Source of the DNA: Odontesthes bonariensis
Taxonomy: Eukaryota; Chordata; Actinopteri; Atheriniformes; Atherinopsidae
Assembly (NCBI RefSeq): GCF_027942865.1
Contig: NC_134508.1
Span: 38,995,466 to 39,059,465, forward strand
Length of the DNA stretch: 64,000 nt
Reading direction: 5' to 3'
The stretch's first letter is position 1. Every line of letters begins with the position of its first letter. Below, piece after piece: positions 45,737-56,670 of the stretch. A program made the position numbers and the translations under genes. The notes under the pieces are model-generated. The model worked only from the letters and a program-made list of their open reading frames with translations. It ran no database searches and was not told where the DNA came from.

Positions 45737-45976
45737 CTTTGCCCCTTAATAAGTTTTCTTATTTTTCCTGTTTGATATTCGATGATTGAGGGCTTAAAAA
45801 TATAAATTTGCTTGGGAGCTACTTCTTTGTGCTGCCATCCGTGTCATGGCTGCGTAATCTTAATTCTTAATGATATATATTTTTTGCTCAGGTTCATTTT
45901 GTCACACAGAAATTTATTGGGGAAATATGATCAGAGGTGCAATACTAAAAAAATCTGTCACGACTCGATGACCTAA

Positions 45977-46100
45977 TTCCCTTCAGAAAACTGAATAATA
46001 AGAAGGCATCAAGTTGCTCTCTATATAAACACATCAGCCATACTTCACTCATTTTCTGACTAGTCAGTGGAGTCTGAAGGGATCTTCCTGAGGTAGGAAA
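45977..46100 (+). promoter_or_regulatory. Conserved promoter and probable noncoding exon of OR-B
   Basis: TATATAAA at 46022-46029, then ACATCAGCCATACTTCACTC and GTGGAGTCTGAAGG, as before OR-A. GAG/GTAGGA near 46090-46098 could be a splice donor, with the acceptor near AACGAAG (about 46221-46227), giving a short 5' UTR intron. Confidence 0.5.
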
Positions 46101-46236
46101 ACCTTTCCACATGGAAGCTATGACACAATCTTAGTGCTTTTTCTGTTATTCTTTTTAATGAGAATGTAATGTTTAAGAACAGAGGTTTTCTACAATTTTT
46201 AAAATAACAAGTGTTTTTTGAACGAAGATTTGCTCC

Positions 46237-47307
46237 ATGAATTCCTCATCTTATGACTACAACGTGTCGAGCAGTGTGGGCTATCGAGACTCTGCGAGCA
46301 CAGCTGTGGCCAAAAATGTGATGGTCCTGGCTCTTGGTCTCACTATTAACTACATCAACGGCACACTGATTCACACTTTCAGAAAACACCAGGTAAGAAT
46401 TTATTGTAATTCTTCATGTTGTTAATAAATCTGCATTGTAGTGAAACTAATAAACATCATGTGTAGTCAATGGATTAAACCAAATGGATTAATTAAAGAA
46501 AAAGTGTTTTCCTTCCTCTTTCAGGTATTTTACGTGAATCCTCGTTACATCCTGTTCATCCATCTGGTGTTGAACGATATGATCCAGCTCACTGCAGCTA
46601 TCAGCCTGTTTGTCTTAAGTTATGTTTTCTATAAGATCAATGCTTCCCTCTGCTGCTTCATTATTACCTTTACTGTCTTCACCACCCTTAACACTCCGTT
46701 AAATTTAGCTGTGATGGCAGTAGAGTGTTACATAGCTGTTTGTTTACCTCTGCGACACCCTCAGCTCTGTACCATTAAAAGAACATATATATTGATCGGC
46801 TGTATTTGGGCTTTTAGTGCAGTGTCCATTTTAACAGACGTCTTTGTTATTCTTGCAACAGAGCCTACACGCTTATTTTATTCTACAATATTTTGTGAGA
46901 GGGATAACCTGTTCAGACACCCAATAAGTTTAGAAAAGAGAGATGTTTCTTACCTAATTTATCTAAGTGCAGTTTGGCTCACCCTCATCTACACCTACTT
47001 CAGGATCTTCTTTGCTGCCAAAGCTGCTAATTCAGTAGATGGAAATATAAAGAAAGCCAGGAACACAGTCCTGCTTCATGGTTTCCAGCTAATGTTGAGT
47101 ATGCAAACTTTTCTAGGTCACATTTTAAACAACACTTTCAGGAAATGGTTCCCCAAACATTACATACAAGTACTCTTTGTTTGGTACATCATCATTCAGA
47201 TTCTCCCCAGGTTTGTCAGTCCAGTTGTGTACGGGCTACGAGACAAGACATTTAAACAGTACTTTAAAAAGTATCTGCTGTGTACCATGAGAAAAGGAGT
47301 ACCATAG
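46237..47307 (+). CDS. OR-B: odorant receptor 131-2-like, intact (312 aa)
   Basis: Olfactory-type G-protein-coupled receptor of the plasma membrane. Coding exons 46237-46392 and 46525-47307, with the intron (46393-46524) bounded by GTAAGA and TTTCAG in phase 0. The extracellular N-terminus has NSS and NVS glycosylation sites. TM1 is VMVLALGLTINYINGTLI, TM2 YILFIHLVLNDMIQL, the TM3 end MAVECYIAVCLPLRHPQLC (ECY in place of the usual DRY), then EL2 with a Cys (STIFCERDN). Before TM6 comes KKARNTVLLHGFQLML, and TM7 is ILPRFVSPVVYGLRDK. Length is normal for the family. Ligand unknown. The L1-like element ends 110 bases before the promoter block. The first coding exon begins at the same MNSSSY start as in OR-A. 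Confidence 0.92.
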
Positions 47308-47531
47308 CTTTCAGTTAAATGTATGCTACTATAAAAAATATGAAAGCAATGTTTCTAATCTGAAATAACCTGAATGAAACGGAACAGTAAAAATGACACA
47401 GTGATTCCTTAATTTACTTTCATTCTATTGCAGATGATATTAACCTAAATATGTCATTTTTTAAGTATAATAGGAAGAAGACCTCCTGTCGACAACTGCG
47501 TAAGGAAATTCACTTAGTTGTTAAAAACAAT

Positions 47532-48043
47532 GGGCCTCATGCAAGAACATAATTCGTATTTTTATTCTAAAATTCTCACTTATTTAAGAAGGTCTCGTAC
47601 GAACACACCATGTCAGATTCAATAAATGCTCTTAACTTCGGAAAAAGTGTGTAAACGACCTGCGTAAACGATGAATGGACAGTGAATTTGTATACTCCAT
47701 GCCCAAAATAATATCATATAAGGCTACGCTTCCTATCTCCTGTGCCAGGAAGTGTTGAGTCATGAGAATGGCAACGAGGCGCAAAAAGAACAACTTTATG
47801 GGCTCTGAGATTGACGTTCTGCTTCCAGAGGTCCAAAAAGGAAAATCTGTCATTTTTAGCAGTGTCAGCAGTGGAATTACGGGACCTGCTAAAGCGAAGA
47901 ATTGGGAAGTAATTATGAGTTCTGTTAATTCCGTGTCACCTGTAGATCGTAATATCACCAAAATAAAGAAGAAATGGTTAAGTCACTCGTACGCACGACT
48001 TAAGAACAAATCTGTGCGTACAACCGGTTGTTGCACAAGGACC
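47532..48043 (+). mobile_element. Harbinger deletion derivative with Myb/SANT-like exon
   Basis: AAT at 47529-47531 is repeated at 48044-48046. The ends GGGCCTCATGCAAGAAC and (inverted) GGTCCTTGTGCAACAAC are partly matched. The OR-A 3' flank lacks this segment (continuous near 28715-28725), which fixes the borders. It holds the first exon of a Harbinger Myb-like protein. Confidence 0.75.
47768..48000 (+). pseudogene. Harbinger Myb/SANT-like domain exon
   Basis: MATRRKKNNFMGSEIDVLL opens a Myb/SANT-like domain (usually NFT..E...L). KAKNWEVIMSSVNSV and ITKIKKKWLSH complete it, with the KKKW motif at the end of the third helix. No tail exon or transposase follows, so it is a stub left by deletion of the element's interior. 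The frame runs on into flanking DNA to 48238 by chance. Confidence 0.65.
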
Positions 48044-48046
48044 AAT

Positions 48047-49535
48047 GTTTCCCAAAGAAAGATTGTAATGGATTTGGATATTTCTTCATCTCCCATGCAT
48101 GATGTCATAAAACAATTCAATCTTTTATTTATGGCCTTTGCAAAGCTCATTTACACTTCTGTGATGGAAGCATCAATAGAGAAAGAGACAATGATAATTT
48201 TAGAGGAACATGGTGAAGAGGAGGGTGCGGTCACATGAGGCCCGCCAGCAGTTCTGATCTATCCTCAACAGTGGATGCGTGAGGGATTTTGAAACAACTC
48301 TAAAGTGTTTCACAACTAAAATTGGACATTATAAAAAGTGAAAAGCTTCTTTGCTCGTTGTCTACAATGCAAGAACATTTTTTAACTTTTGTAAAAAGGA
48401 ATGGAAACATCACAAAGTGGTAAAAGCTTTACTGCTCTACTCTTTTTTTTTAATGTACGGTTCATGAACATAAAAAATATCTTGAGTTCATAGTGTTTTT
48501 GAAAAAAGTAAAGTCTAAGCAAATGTAAGAATTACATTTTTTTCTACTACTCCGTTTTTCTGATTGAATGTTGTAGATGGACAAGAGTTGAGTGAAAATA
48601 GATATTGATAGTATTTAGTGTACTGGTGCAATGAGGACACCGAACTTAGATTTTTTTGTCTTATTTAGCACCACAGGTACAATAGTTTGCATGTTCCCTG
48701 AATTAGAAACTGAAACAGCTTTTTAATCACTCTCATCTTGTTACTTTAGCACAGACTGCTGGCTTCTGATGTGGAATACATGTTCATCCCTGAAAACATC
48801 CCTTCTTGCACACTTCATCCTTAGAAATAACCTTCATGTTATATTTCTGTCCTCTACTTACTAGACTGTGGTAATTTATATTTTAGAACAACTAGAAATG
48901 AACAAGAACAACATTAACGTGTAATTAATGAGGCAACATTGAGAATGGTGGAAATAAAGAGTGCAACAAACAGATGGGACATCATAAGAAAACTGAACAG
49001 ATAAAGAAGAGGAGGGTATCAGAAAGATAAGACACAAAGTTCACAGTTTGCCACAGTTCAAAATCATCTTTCATTACACATTGGTGCAGCATTCAGTTAA
49101 GCATGTAACTGTTGTCAATGTCATTTGTTCCTATGTTTTACTTTACAATAAAAGTGATAACGAAGATGAATGAAACCTCAGATTGTATGCATCATACATT
49201 GATTTTGGTTTGTCAAAGCTTTTTAGAAAAAGTGAAAATGATGCAACTGTTGCAGGAAAATCCTAAGATTTCTCGGCTGGGCTGTGTTAGGACTCCTCTC
49301 ATCAAAGAGACAAACAATGGCCCTCAAGATGAATGCCGAAAATGAATGCCGACAGTTATGAATTTCATATTTGACAAAGTAAAATGTAACTGATTACTTT
49401 GATAGCAGAACTTGCATGTTACATTGCTTGTAACATTACTAGATACAAGAAATAAAGGTAATATAGTCTGAGATGTTTCAACAATGTTAACAAGGTTTTA
49501 TTTGTGATGGTGGGTTCCAATTTTGCACTTGTATA
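48047..49535. other. 3' flank of OR-B, paralogous to the OR-A flank
   Basis: No gene seen. Collinear with 28723-29595 and 31703-32440 of the OR-A copy, minus the Rex1-like and SINE insertions there. Confidence 0.6.
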
Positions 49536-49539
49536 TTCA

Positions 49540-49812
49540 ACAATCACTGTACAGGGCGGTTAGAGTGGGTTGTCTAATAATCAGACAGCTGGAGGGGTGC
49601 TGATCTCCTTGCCACAACTGAGGTGCCCTTGAGCAAGGCACCCTTACCCCAATGCTCCCCGTGCATGTGATTGGCTGCCCATTGCTCCAGTGAATGGCAT
49701 CTGTCTCCATGAGAGTGTCACCATGTGCATGTGTGCTAAACAGGTGACAACCTGGATGGGTCAAATGCGGAGGAGTAATTTCGTGTGTACATGACAATAA
49801 AGGAATCTTAAA
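49540..49812 (+). mobile_element. tRNA-derived SINE-like repeat
   Basis: CACTGTACAGGGCGGTTAGAGTG-type start, then GAGCAAGGCACCCTTACCCC, GGATGGGTCAAATGCGGAGG and TTTCGTGTGTACATGACAAT followed by AAAGGAATCTTA. These are the body and tail blocks of common fish SINEs. Family not fixed. Confidence 0.6.
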
Positions 49813-50330
49813 TCTTACACATTTAATCTGGACTCATCACCATACAGTGATGTCACAGATGGTTCCCTTCTGTTTGAAAAGTTCTCACTCTAAGCTAAAA
49901 AGAGATCCTTTAAAAGCAGTTCTATGATATAGGGTAGGTCTCTGTTCCGGCTGTGTGAAAAGAAAACTTAAGGGAAATCCCATCCCTTACTTATAAGAAC
50001 TATGAAAAGTTTATTGCTTTCCAAAAGCACCAAATAATGTGACAGCAACCTAACATGGTAGTCTCCTGTCTCAAGAAACATGCTTCAGACCACTGAATAA
50101 TAAAAATATTAATGCTGTTCATTTGTGTTGTGCTGATCTACATATTCTACACTCAGGTCTTGTGACTAAAATAAAATTATTTCCATCGAGCATGTAATGT
50201 AATAAATTTATTAACTTTTAACCTGAATACCATTGCTCACTCTCATCAGTCTCACACACAACAGCACAGACACACAACCACTTTACACCCCTTAGTCCCA
50301 TGACCTTTGCACGTAGTGACTATATATTGA
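49813..50330. other. No gene seen
   Basis: AT-rich spacer before the OR-C promoter region with no recognisable element. Confidence 0.4.
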
Positions 50331-50392
50331 GACACGTCGAAGACACCTCACTTACTGTTTGTAACATTATCATATGTGACCAACACCAGGTG
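50331..50392 (+). promoter_or_regulatory. Probable promoter and noncoding exon of OR-C
   Basis: CTATATATTGAGACACGTCG then CACCTCACTTACTG follow the layout of the OR-A/OR-B promoters (CTATATAAA then ACTTCACTC). It ends ACACCAG/GTGAGA, a good splice donor at 50391-50392. A matching acceptor, CTGTGTGGCAG after a pyrimidine-rich run, lies at about 51300-51310, just before the coding start. Confidence 0.45.
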
Positions 50393-51347
50393 AGAGTCTC
50401 TTTGTTTTATTCTCTGTGCATAAATAGATGAACTTTTATCTTGTGGCCTATTTGTACTGCTTTGACCTTTTCTCTAAATACCCATTTGTTAATAATTAAG
50501 CATATATGCTTAATAAGAATCAAGCAATGTTTACAAAACAATAATGTTTTTGATTAACGCGGTTTCAATCTTGCTACTTTTATTGTTATCAAATGTGAAT
50601 AACAGCTGTGTTAGGAATTTTCACTCTTATCTTCATCACGTTAAACAGTTTTTTTTAGTTGTTTCTGTTTTGGATATCCACCAAGAACAGCAAAAACTAT
50701 CACAGTGGATGTTTTTAAATGAAGAATTAGCAAAACACAAAGAGTAATTATGCAAGTATACAACCTGCTTTGGTTAAGGGTACTGATATTCTTCAATCAT
50801 TAATGCTATCACATATATGTATGCTTCAGTGCCATGAGAAATCAAAGTGCTTTAAACATCTTCCTTGTTACTGTCTATGAACACCTGTTGCAAATCAATA
50901 CCTCTTCAATGGCAAAAATTAATTACTCTTTTTACTTTACAGTGAAGCAAATTTTGAATGGACAGTTGAAAAAGTAGTAAATTTTATCATCATTTTGCCG
51001 ATAATAAGCGTGCAAAAAACCGACTGCTGTGTGAAAAATGCTTATTTATGTCACAGAAATAAACGTATTTTCACAACATTTATAAACTTGTTAATTTAAA
51101 AAAGAACAAAATAGATTGAAAGGAGCACTGGCATTTATTTAAGAAACTTTCCAGGAATTTGATGTTGATGGCCTTTATAGAAATACACTAAAAAGGACTG
51201 TTGTGGGATAAGATTTCACAATGTTAATGTTAAGAGTTGATTACTTAATTACTGATTACCTTTTTTTTCTTCTATTCTAATCTGCCTTTGTTCCTCCCCT
51301 GTGTGGCAGACCATGTTAGATGACTCGAGAAGCTCCTGCACGCTGGC

Positions 51348-52868
51348 ATGAATGTCTCAACAACTATCAGTCGGGACTCCCAAGGCATAGCAATACTCAA
51401 GAATGTGATTACTGTCGTCCTCACACTCTCTGTCATCTATATAAACAGCACCCTCGTGCACACATTCAGAAAACATCAGGTCTGAATTCTGTCAATCATA
51501 CAAATCAGTTTTGTTGTGTTCATGCAGTAGTTTGACATTTCTGTCGCTGTGTGTAAGTGAGGAAAACATTTTTCCTGTTGAGGTTGAATATGATACATTT
51601 ACATAGTCTTTATTTGTTTGTAAGATTAACTTTTTATCTTAGACATTTACAGTTTTAGAATTACAAAGGTTAGAGGTATTTGAAGGGCCATGGCATAACC
51701 CACAGCATGCTCCTCCTGCAGTAAGGCAGTGAGGATTGTGAGATCTGTTTGGGATTATTGTACCGTTATAGCAGCTATCCAACTCTCATTTTCATTCAGT
51801 GTGTGTGTTGTCCAGCATTTGTTGCGATCTTAGTTAAACAGTTATTCTAACAGTGAAATGGCTGCTAAAAGGGTGGGACGAAAATTGCCGATTGTTGCAA
51901 GGTTTAAAGCATCAAAATATTTATAAAGATCTGAATTTCACCTGGCTTTTCCTACATATGTTTTTGAACAAACCATAAAGGCCTGAGACTTTGGTAAAAG
52001 TTAAACATAAAATATATTGTTATATATTCATCTGAAATCAGTTAAACAATTTATATCTATGCTTCTTAATTCTTGTACAACCCTGTCCTCCCTTCAGGTT
52101 TTCAACATGAACCCACGTTACATCCTCTACATCCATCTGGTAATCAATGATATCATCATGTTAATATTGTTTGTGGTTCTTCAAGTCCTGAGTTACATCT
52201 TGTTCACTCTTCATGTGTCATTTTGCCTTGTTATGCTAATGATTGCTATAGTGTCAAGTCTAAATAATCCCTTAACACTTGCTGTTATGGCAGCAGAGTG
52301 TTACCTGGCCATATGCTTTCCTCTCCACCACCCCCGGATCTGTACAGTCAAGAAAACTTACATCACGATTGCTGTGATATGGACGCTAAGTTTGCTTACA
52401 ATCTTACCAGACCTGTTTGTAGTCTTGGCCACAAAACCTATGGAATTTTTTACTACCAGGATTTTTTGCCTGAGAGATCATATTTTCACAAACCCTGAGC
52501 TTCAACAGAAACAAGAAGTATCCAACATTTTGTTTTTAGTCTTTGTTTGGGTCAGCCTTTTCTATACATACTTAAGTATCCTTTTCGCTGCACAGGCAGC
52601 TTCCGCAAACGGCAAGAAAGCGAGGAATACCGTTCTGCTGCATGGTTTCCAGCTGATGCTGTGTATGCTGAGTTATCTTCACAGTTTAACGATACAAGGT
52701 CTGTCAAAATTCTTCCCTAAAGATTCTCTGATTATTCGCTACATAGTTTCAATACTTATTCAGATTTTGCCAAGACTTGTCAGTCCTGTTGTTTATGGTT
52801 TAAGAGACAAGACGTTCAGAAAGTATCTGAAAAGTTATTACAAAAGAAATGAAAAGATTCATCCATAG
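51348..52868 (+). CDS. OR-C: odorant receptor 131-2-like, intact (300 aa)
   Basis: Coding exon 1 51348-51479 (44 codons; MNVSTTISRDSQG..., TM1 VITVVLTLSVIYINSTLV, ends RKHQ) and exon 2 52098-52868, phase-0 intron bounded by GTCTGA and CTTCAG. The short first exon is easily missed because its frame is closed soon after the donor. Motifs: NMNPRYILYIHLVINDII (TM2), MAAECYLAICFPLHHPRIC (after TM3), RIFCLRDHIF (EL2 Cys), KKARNTVLLHGFQLMLCML (TM6) and ILPRLVSPVVYGLRDKTF (TM7). One N-terminal glycosylation site (NVS). More diverged from OR-A/OR-B than they are from each other. Ligand unknown. Confidence 0.9.
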
Positions 52869-53078
52869 AAAACTCCAAAGAGACCTGACTTGCATGGTCA
52901 ACAGTCATATGCATGACAAAGAAAAGACTAATCCTGAAAGTCAATCAACTATTTACATAAGAAGATATCTTTTTGATTTTCAAAATGGTTGACAAATAAA
53001 TTGCTTAGGTTAGCTGAAGAATGAAATAACTATAAACTGCTTCAAATATTATCAAATATAACAAAAATGTGAGTGAGC

Positions 53079-53322
53079 TTAAAGGCGGGGTAGGGGATCT
53101 TTTTCTGGAACATTTTTTTACATATTGCTTGAAATACTCTTCACACCCCCATTGCAACCAATTAATTAAAAGTTTTGACACAAATATGAAAAGTTTTAGT
53201 GGCCTCTAGAACGTACAATCTAGGAAAAACAGAATCCAATCATTGTGAACGGACCGTTCACAATGATTGGATTCTGATGCCGTCTATCAAACTGCAATCT
53301 GCTCCCCCCCCCCCCCCCTTCT
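53079..53322. mobile_element. Truncated copy of the Harbinger-like MITE
   Basis: Nearly identical to the first half of the MITE at 26221-26764 (starts AGGCGGGGTAGGGGATC), including the palindromic CAATCATTGTGAACGG segment. It ends in a C-run of about 16 bases at 53305-53320; the right half is absent. Confidence 0.75.
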
Positions 53323-54234
53323 TATTAAACTTATTATTTGTATTGACACCATGTCAGAAAAATTTGATTGAATTCAGTGAAATTTTTTAAGTTATACTGC
53401 ATTGTTTTCATTCTACATTTCAGTATGTGCTTCTACACCCATTTGGACTTATGAGATTGTACTGTAACCAACACACTCACTAATTCTCCTGTATGGATAG
53501 GCATCTACACAGGCTAAATATGTAATGTTTTTCTTATTTACAGGTTTTCATCAATTAAAGTTTTCTTTCCTCAAAGGAGTCCTATTGTTTCTTCTATAGA
53601 CTAGTGAATGTCAGCATGGCAACATATGGAGCTACGCCTGCGAGCTGGTTCACACAGGCAACTCAAGGTGCTCTGCTGCCTCCCATGTGATCTGTCTCAC
53701 TCTCTACATGCTCCTTATCAAACACACTCCTCCAATCAGGCCGGGCGGTTTGAGCTGCAAAGCTCTCTGCATCATGCTTGCTCCCACCTACGCTGCTGCC
53801 CTTCAATACTGCCTTCTTTTCAGCCCCACCTCCACCCCAGTATCCACCTGTGGATTAAATCATACATTTAAAAAAAATGTAGAAACATTAACACGTGACT
53901 GAACTAGAAATTAAACATAAAATGAATGCTTCCTCTTAGAATATTTGAATGTATCTTGAAATAAACTGTATTTCACAGGGTAACAACTGGGGCTTTTTGT
54001 GAAACTAAAACTCAAGTTTCATGTTTACTAGTGCGCAATTAATTCACGTTTGTGTCCCCAATACCAACCAACCAACCAACCCCAAACCAAATAAGTATGT
54101 GTTTTGTCCCGCTAAGGTGAAACAGCTCAAATTTCAAATGTGTGTTTTAACCCTTACATCTGAGTACAAGCTGAACTATAAAAGGTAAAGTATAAGTTTG
54201 GGCTTTTGAGGAAGGGAGAATGGACACTGCTATC
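53323..54234. other. No gene seen
   Basis: A few frames of 60-90 codons (53608-53902) overlap one another without any family motif; codon usage and composition look random. A short ACCA repeat lies at about 54064-54082. Confidence 0.5.
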
Positions 54235-54607
54235 AATGAAAGCAGTGTGACTGCTTTGCAACATAAGGCTAGTGTTATGGTGTCTGTTGTCCCCTCTTTC
54301 CTGTCCTCTCAAACCCCATCTCGTTGAGGTGAATTGCCCCCTGGTTCTGGTTCTGATGGAGGTTTCACCCTGTTAAAAGGGAGTTTTTTATCTTTCCACA
54401 ATCACTTTGTGCACGCCCAGGACAGGGGATTGCACAAAGGACATTTTTTATGTACTATGTATGTATTGGACTAGTTTGGAATTCAATGAATTTGATTTGA
54501 TTGGATTACAATTGTTCTGCGAATTGGATTCTAATTGGTTTGAATTGGATTCAGTCTTTGAAGTGCCTTGAGATGACATGTGTTAAATAAAACTGAATTG
54601 AATTGTT
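54235..54607 (+). mobile_element. Older L2-like LINE 3' end
   Basis: Diverged L2 3' UTR: CTGTTAAAAGGGAGTTTTTT, GGTTTGAATTGGATTCAG and GTGCCTTGAGATGACATGTG, then AATAAAACTGAATTGAATTG. Same blocks as in copies A and B at lower similarity. Confidence 0.7.
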
Positions 54608-55270
54608 CCTGGATAGGGACATCCATGCATATGTCTGCATGCACAACATGAGCAAGGAACAGGAGAACCCTGCAGGGGTGTATTTGGTGTATTTTGGTTG
54701 CATGAAAAGAAAATGTCAGATGTTTAGATAAATAAATGCAACCATTGATGGCCCATGCAGGTGCACCAGTCTAATTTCTCTCAGACCATGACAAATATAT
54801 CAGCTGTCAATGTTATTATTCTTTTTGTCGTCCTTCATGATTTTGAGAATAAGGTTGAAATAGCCTCAATCTGAGGAACGGAGCTGTTTTGTCATTCCTT
54901 AGGTTAGAATTAATGAAAATGTCACAGAGGGGCTTCATTTCCTCTATCCGTTGCATTAAAACAAATTGTACTGCCATAAAATAAAATAAAAACATATTAC
55001 GGCAGTACCCTACAAAGTCACCCCAATCATTTTTAAACAATTTTATTCAAATACTGCAATTAAAAATTCTAGATTTATTTTCAATATCTGAATTTATGTC
55101 AAATAAACAAAAAATACTAAAATGTGAGTTTTACCCTATAGCTTAACATCCTAATATCCAGAACAGTTTTTAGTTTTTAGCAGAACTGTTCCTTTAAGAG
55201 ACACACATCCCAAATGGAAATGTGCACATATACATACACTCAAAAATAATCAAACACATTTCATTGTCAG
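54608..55270. other. No gene seen
   Basis: AT-rich, no frames of note, no recognised repeat. Confidence 0.45.
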
Positions 55271-55273
55271 GTT

Positions 55274-56045
55274 GAGGTGGGTTGGTAGGACACGGATGCG
55301 GACTCAGAGGTGTAAAAAGCAAAACTTGGTTTATTAGCAAACAAAGGTTAAACAAAAGGCGCGGCAGTTTAAAAAACTTAAACTGTGGAATAAATACTTG
55401 AATATAATTGAGACAAAACAAAACAAAAGACTTGACATGGCATGGATAAATACTTAATTCTAACGTGGGGTCGTGGCATGAGGGGTGAAAATCAGGAATA
55501 AAGGTAGATAGGTAAAGATCTGAGAAAGAGACAGGGGAGCCTGGAAACTAATTAGGGAACTGGGTGATTGTAAATGAGTGCAGCTGGGGACAATGAACAG
55601 GTGATGTGCGTGAAACAAATGAGTAAACAGAAACTGTGGAGAAGAAAATGGTAAACTAAATGCAAGACATGAACTGAAAACCCAAGACATAAAACCTAAA
55701 ACATGATTAAACATAAAACTAAAAACATGGGGAAAATCCCATGGGCGTGACAGAGACCCCCCCCCCCCCCCCCCCCCCTCAAGGGATGGATCCCAGACAA
55801 CTGAAACCTGGGTGGGAGGGAGGGGCTCGAAGCCGGAGGCGGTCTGGCTGTGACCAGACTTCCTGCGATGTGGCGGCAGGAGACGGATGTCTGGCCGGCA
55901 GCCAGACATCCGGCGACGTGGTGGCAGGAGACTGTCCGGCGAGTGGCCGGACATCTAGCGACGGGGGAGCCCCCCCCTCAAGGGATGGATCCCAGACATC
56001 CCAACCAGTGGGAGGGAGGGGCTCGAAAACGCAGGTCTCCGGGCT
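55274..56045. repeat. Dispersed teleost repeat leading into the minisatellite
   Basis: A-rich block with ACATAAAACCTAAAACATG-like motifs, a C-run of about 20 (55759-55778), and two copies of CAAGGGATGGATCCCAGACA (55779 and 55980). The two copies are each followed by GGGAGGGAGGGGCTCGAA, with CCGGCGACGTGGTGGCAGGAG-like repeats between. I recall this type of sequence as common in fish genomes, but I cannot name the element. Confidence 0.4.
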
Positions 56046-56049
56046 CTCT

Positions 56050-56670
56050 GGGTTCTGCCTCCAACGTGGCTAGTTCCCTGGTTTCAGTGGCTAGCTCCCT
56101 GGCTTCTGTGGCTGTGGCTAACTCGGGCTCTGTGGCCTCTGTGGCTGTGGCCAGCTCGGGCTCTGGCCTCTGTGTCTGGGGCCAGCTCAGACTCTATGGC
56201 CTCTGTGGCTGTGGCTGGGGCCAGCTCGGGCTCTATGGCCTCTGTGGCTGTGGCCAGCTCGGGCTCTGGCCTCTGTGGCTGGGGCCAGCTCAGACTCTAT
56301 GGCCTCTGTGGCTGTGGCTGGGGCCAGCTCGGGCTCTATGGCCTCTGTGGCTGTGGCTGTGGCCAGCTCGGGCTCTATGGCCTCTGTGGCTGTGGCTGGG
56401 GCCAGCTCGGGCTCTATGGCCTCTGTGGCTGTGGCCGGGGCCAGCTCGGGCTCTATGGCCTCTGTGGCTGTGGCTGGGGCCAGCTCGGGCTCTATGGCCT
56501 CTGTGGCTGAGGCCGGGGCCAGCTCGGGCTCTATGGCCTCTGTGGCTGTGGCTGGGGCCAGCTCGGGCTCTATGGCCTCTGTGGCTGAGGCCGGGGCCAG
56601 CTCGGGCTCTATGGCCTCTGTGGCTGTGGCTGGGGCCAGCTCGGGCTCTATGGCCTCTGTGGCTGAGGCT
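56050..56670 (+). repeat. 39-bp minisatellite
   Basis: About 15 units with core GCCAGCTCGGGCTCTATGGC and CTCTGTGGCTGTGGCTGGG; in the long plus frame one unit reads ASSGSMASVAVAG. It grades directly into the 27-bp array at about 56675. Confidence 0.85.

Larger units (their letters stand above)
40294..45853 (-). mobile_element. L1/Tx1-like LINE, full length, minus strand
   Basis: 5.56 kb, flanked by a perfect 15-bp target duplication GTAATCTTAATTCTT (40279-40293 and 45854-45868). The poly-A tail appears as a T-run at 40294-40302. Order on the minus strand: about 115-base 5' UTR, ORF1 (45736-45011), a spacer of about 600 bases, ORF2 (44404 to about 40750), then 3' UTR. The duplication and intact 5' end show a full-length insertion that decayed later. 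It lies between upstream flank and promoter of OR-B. Confidence 0.9.

Noticed and set aside
53608..53902. Two overlapping frames of 71-87 codons
   Set aside because: No motif, no splice context, no paralogue in the window; considered chance.
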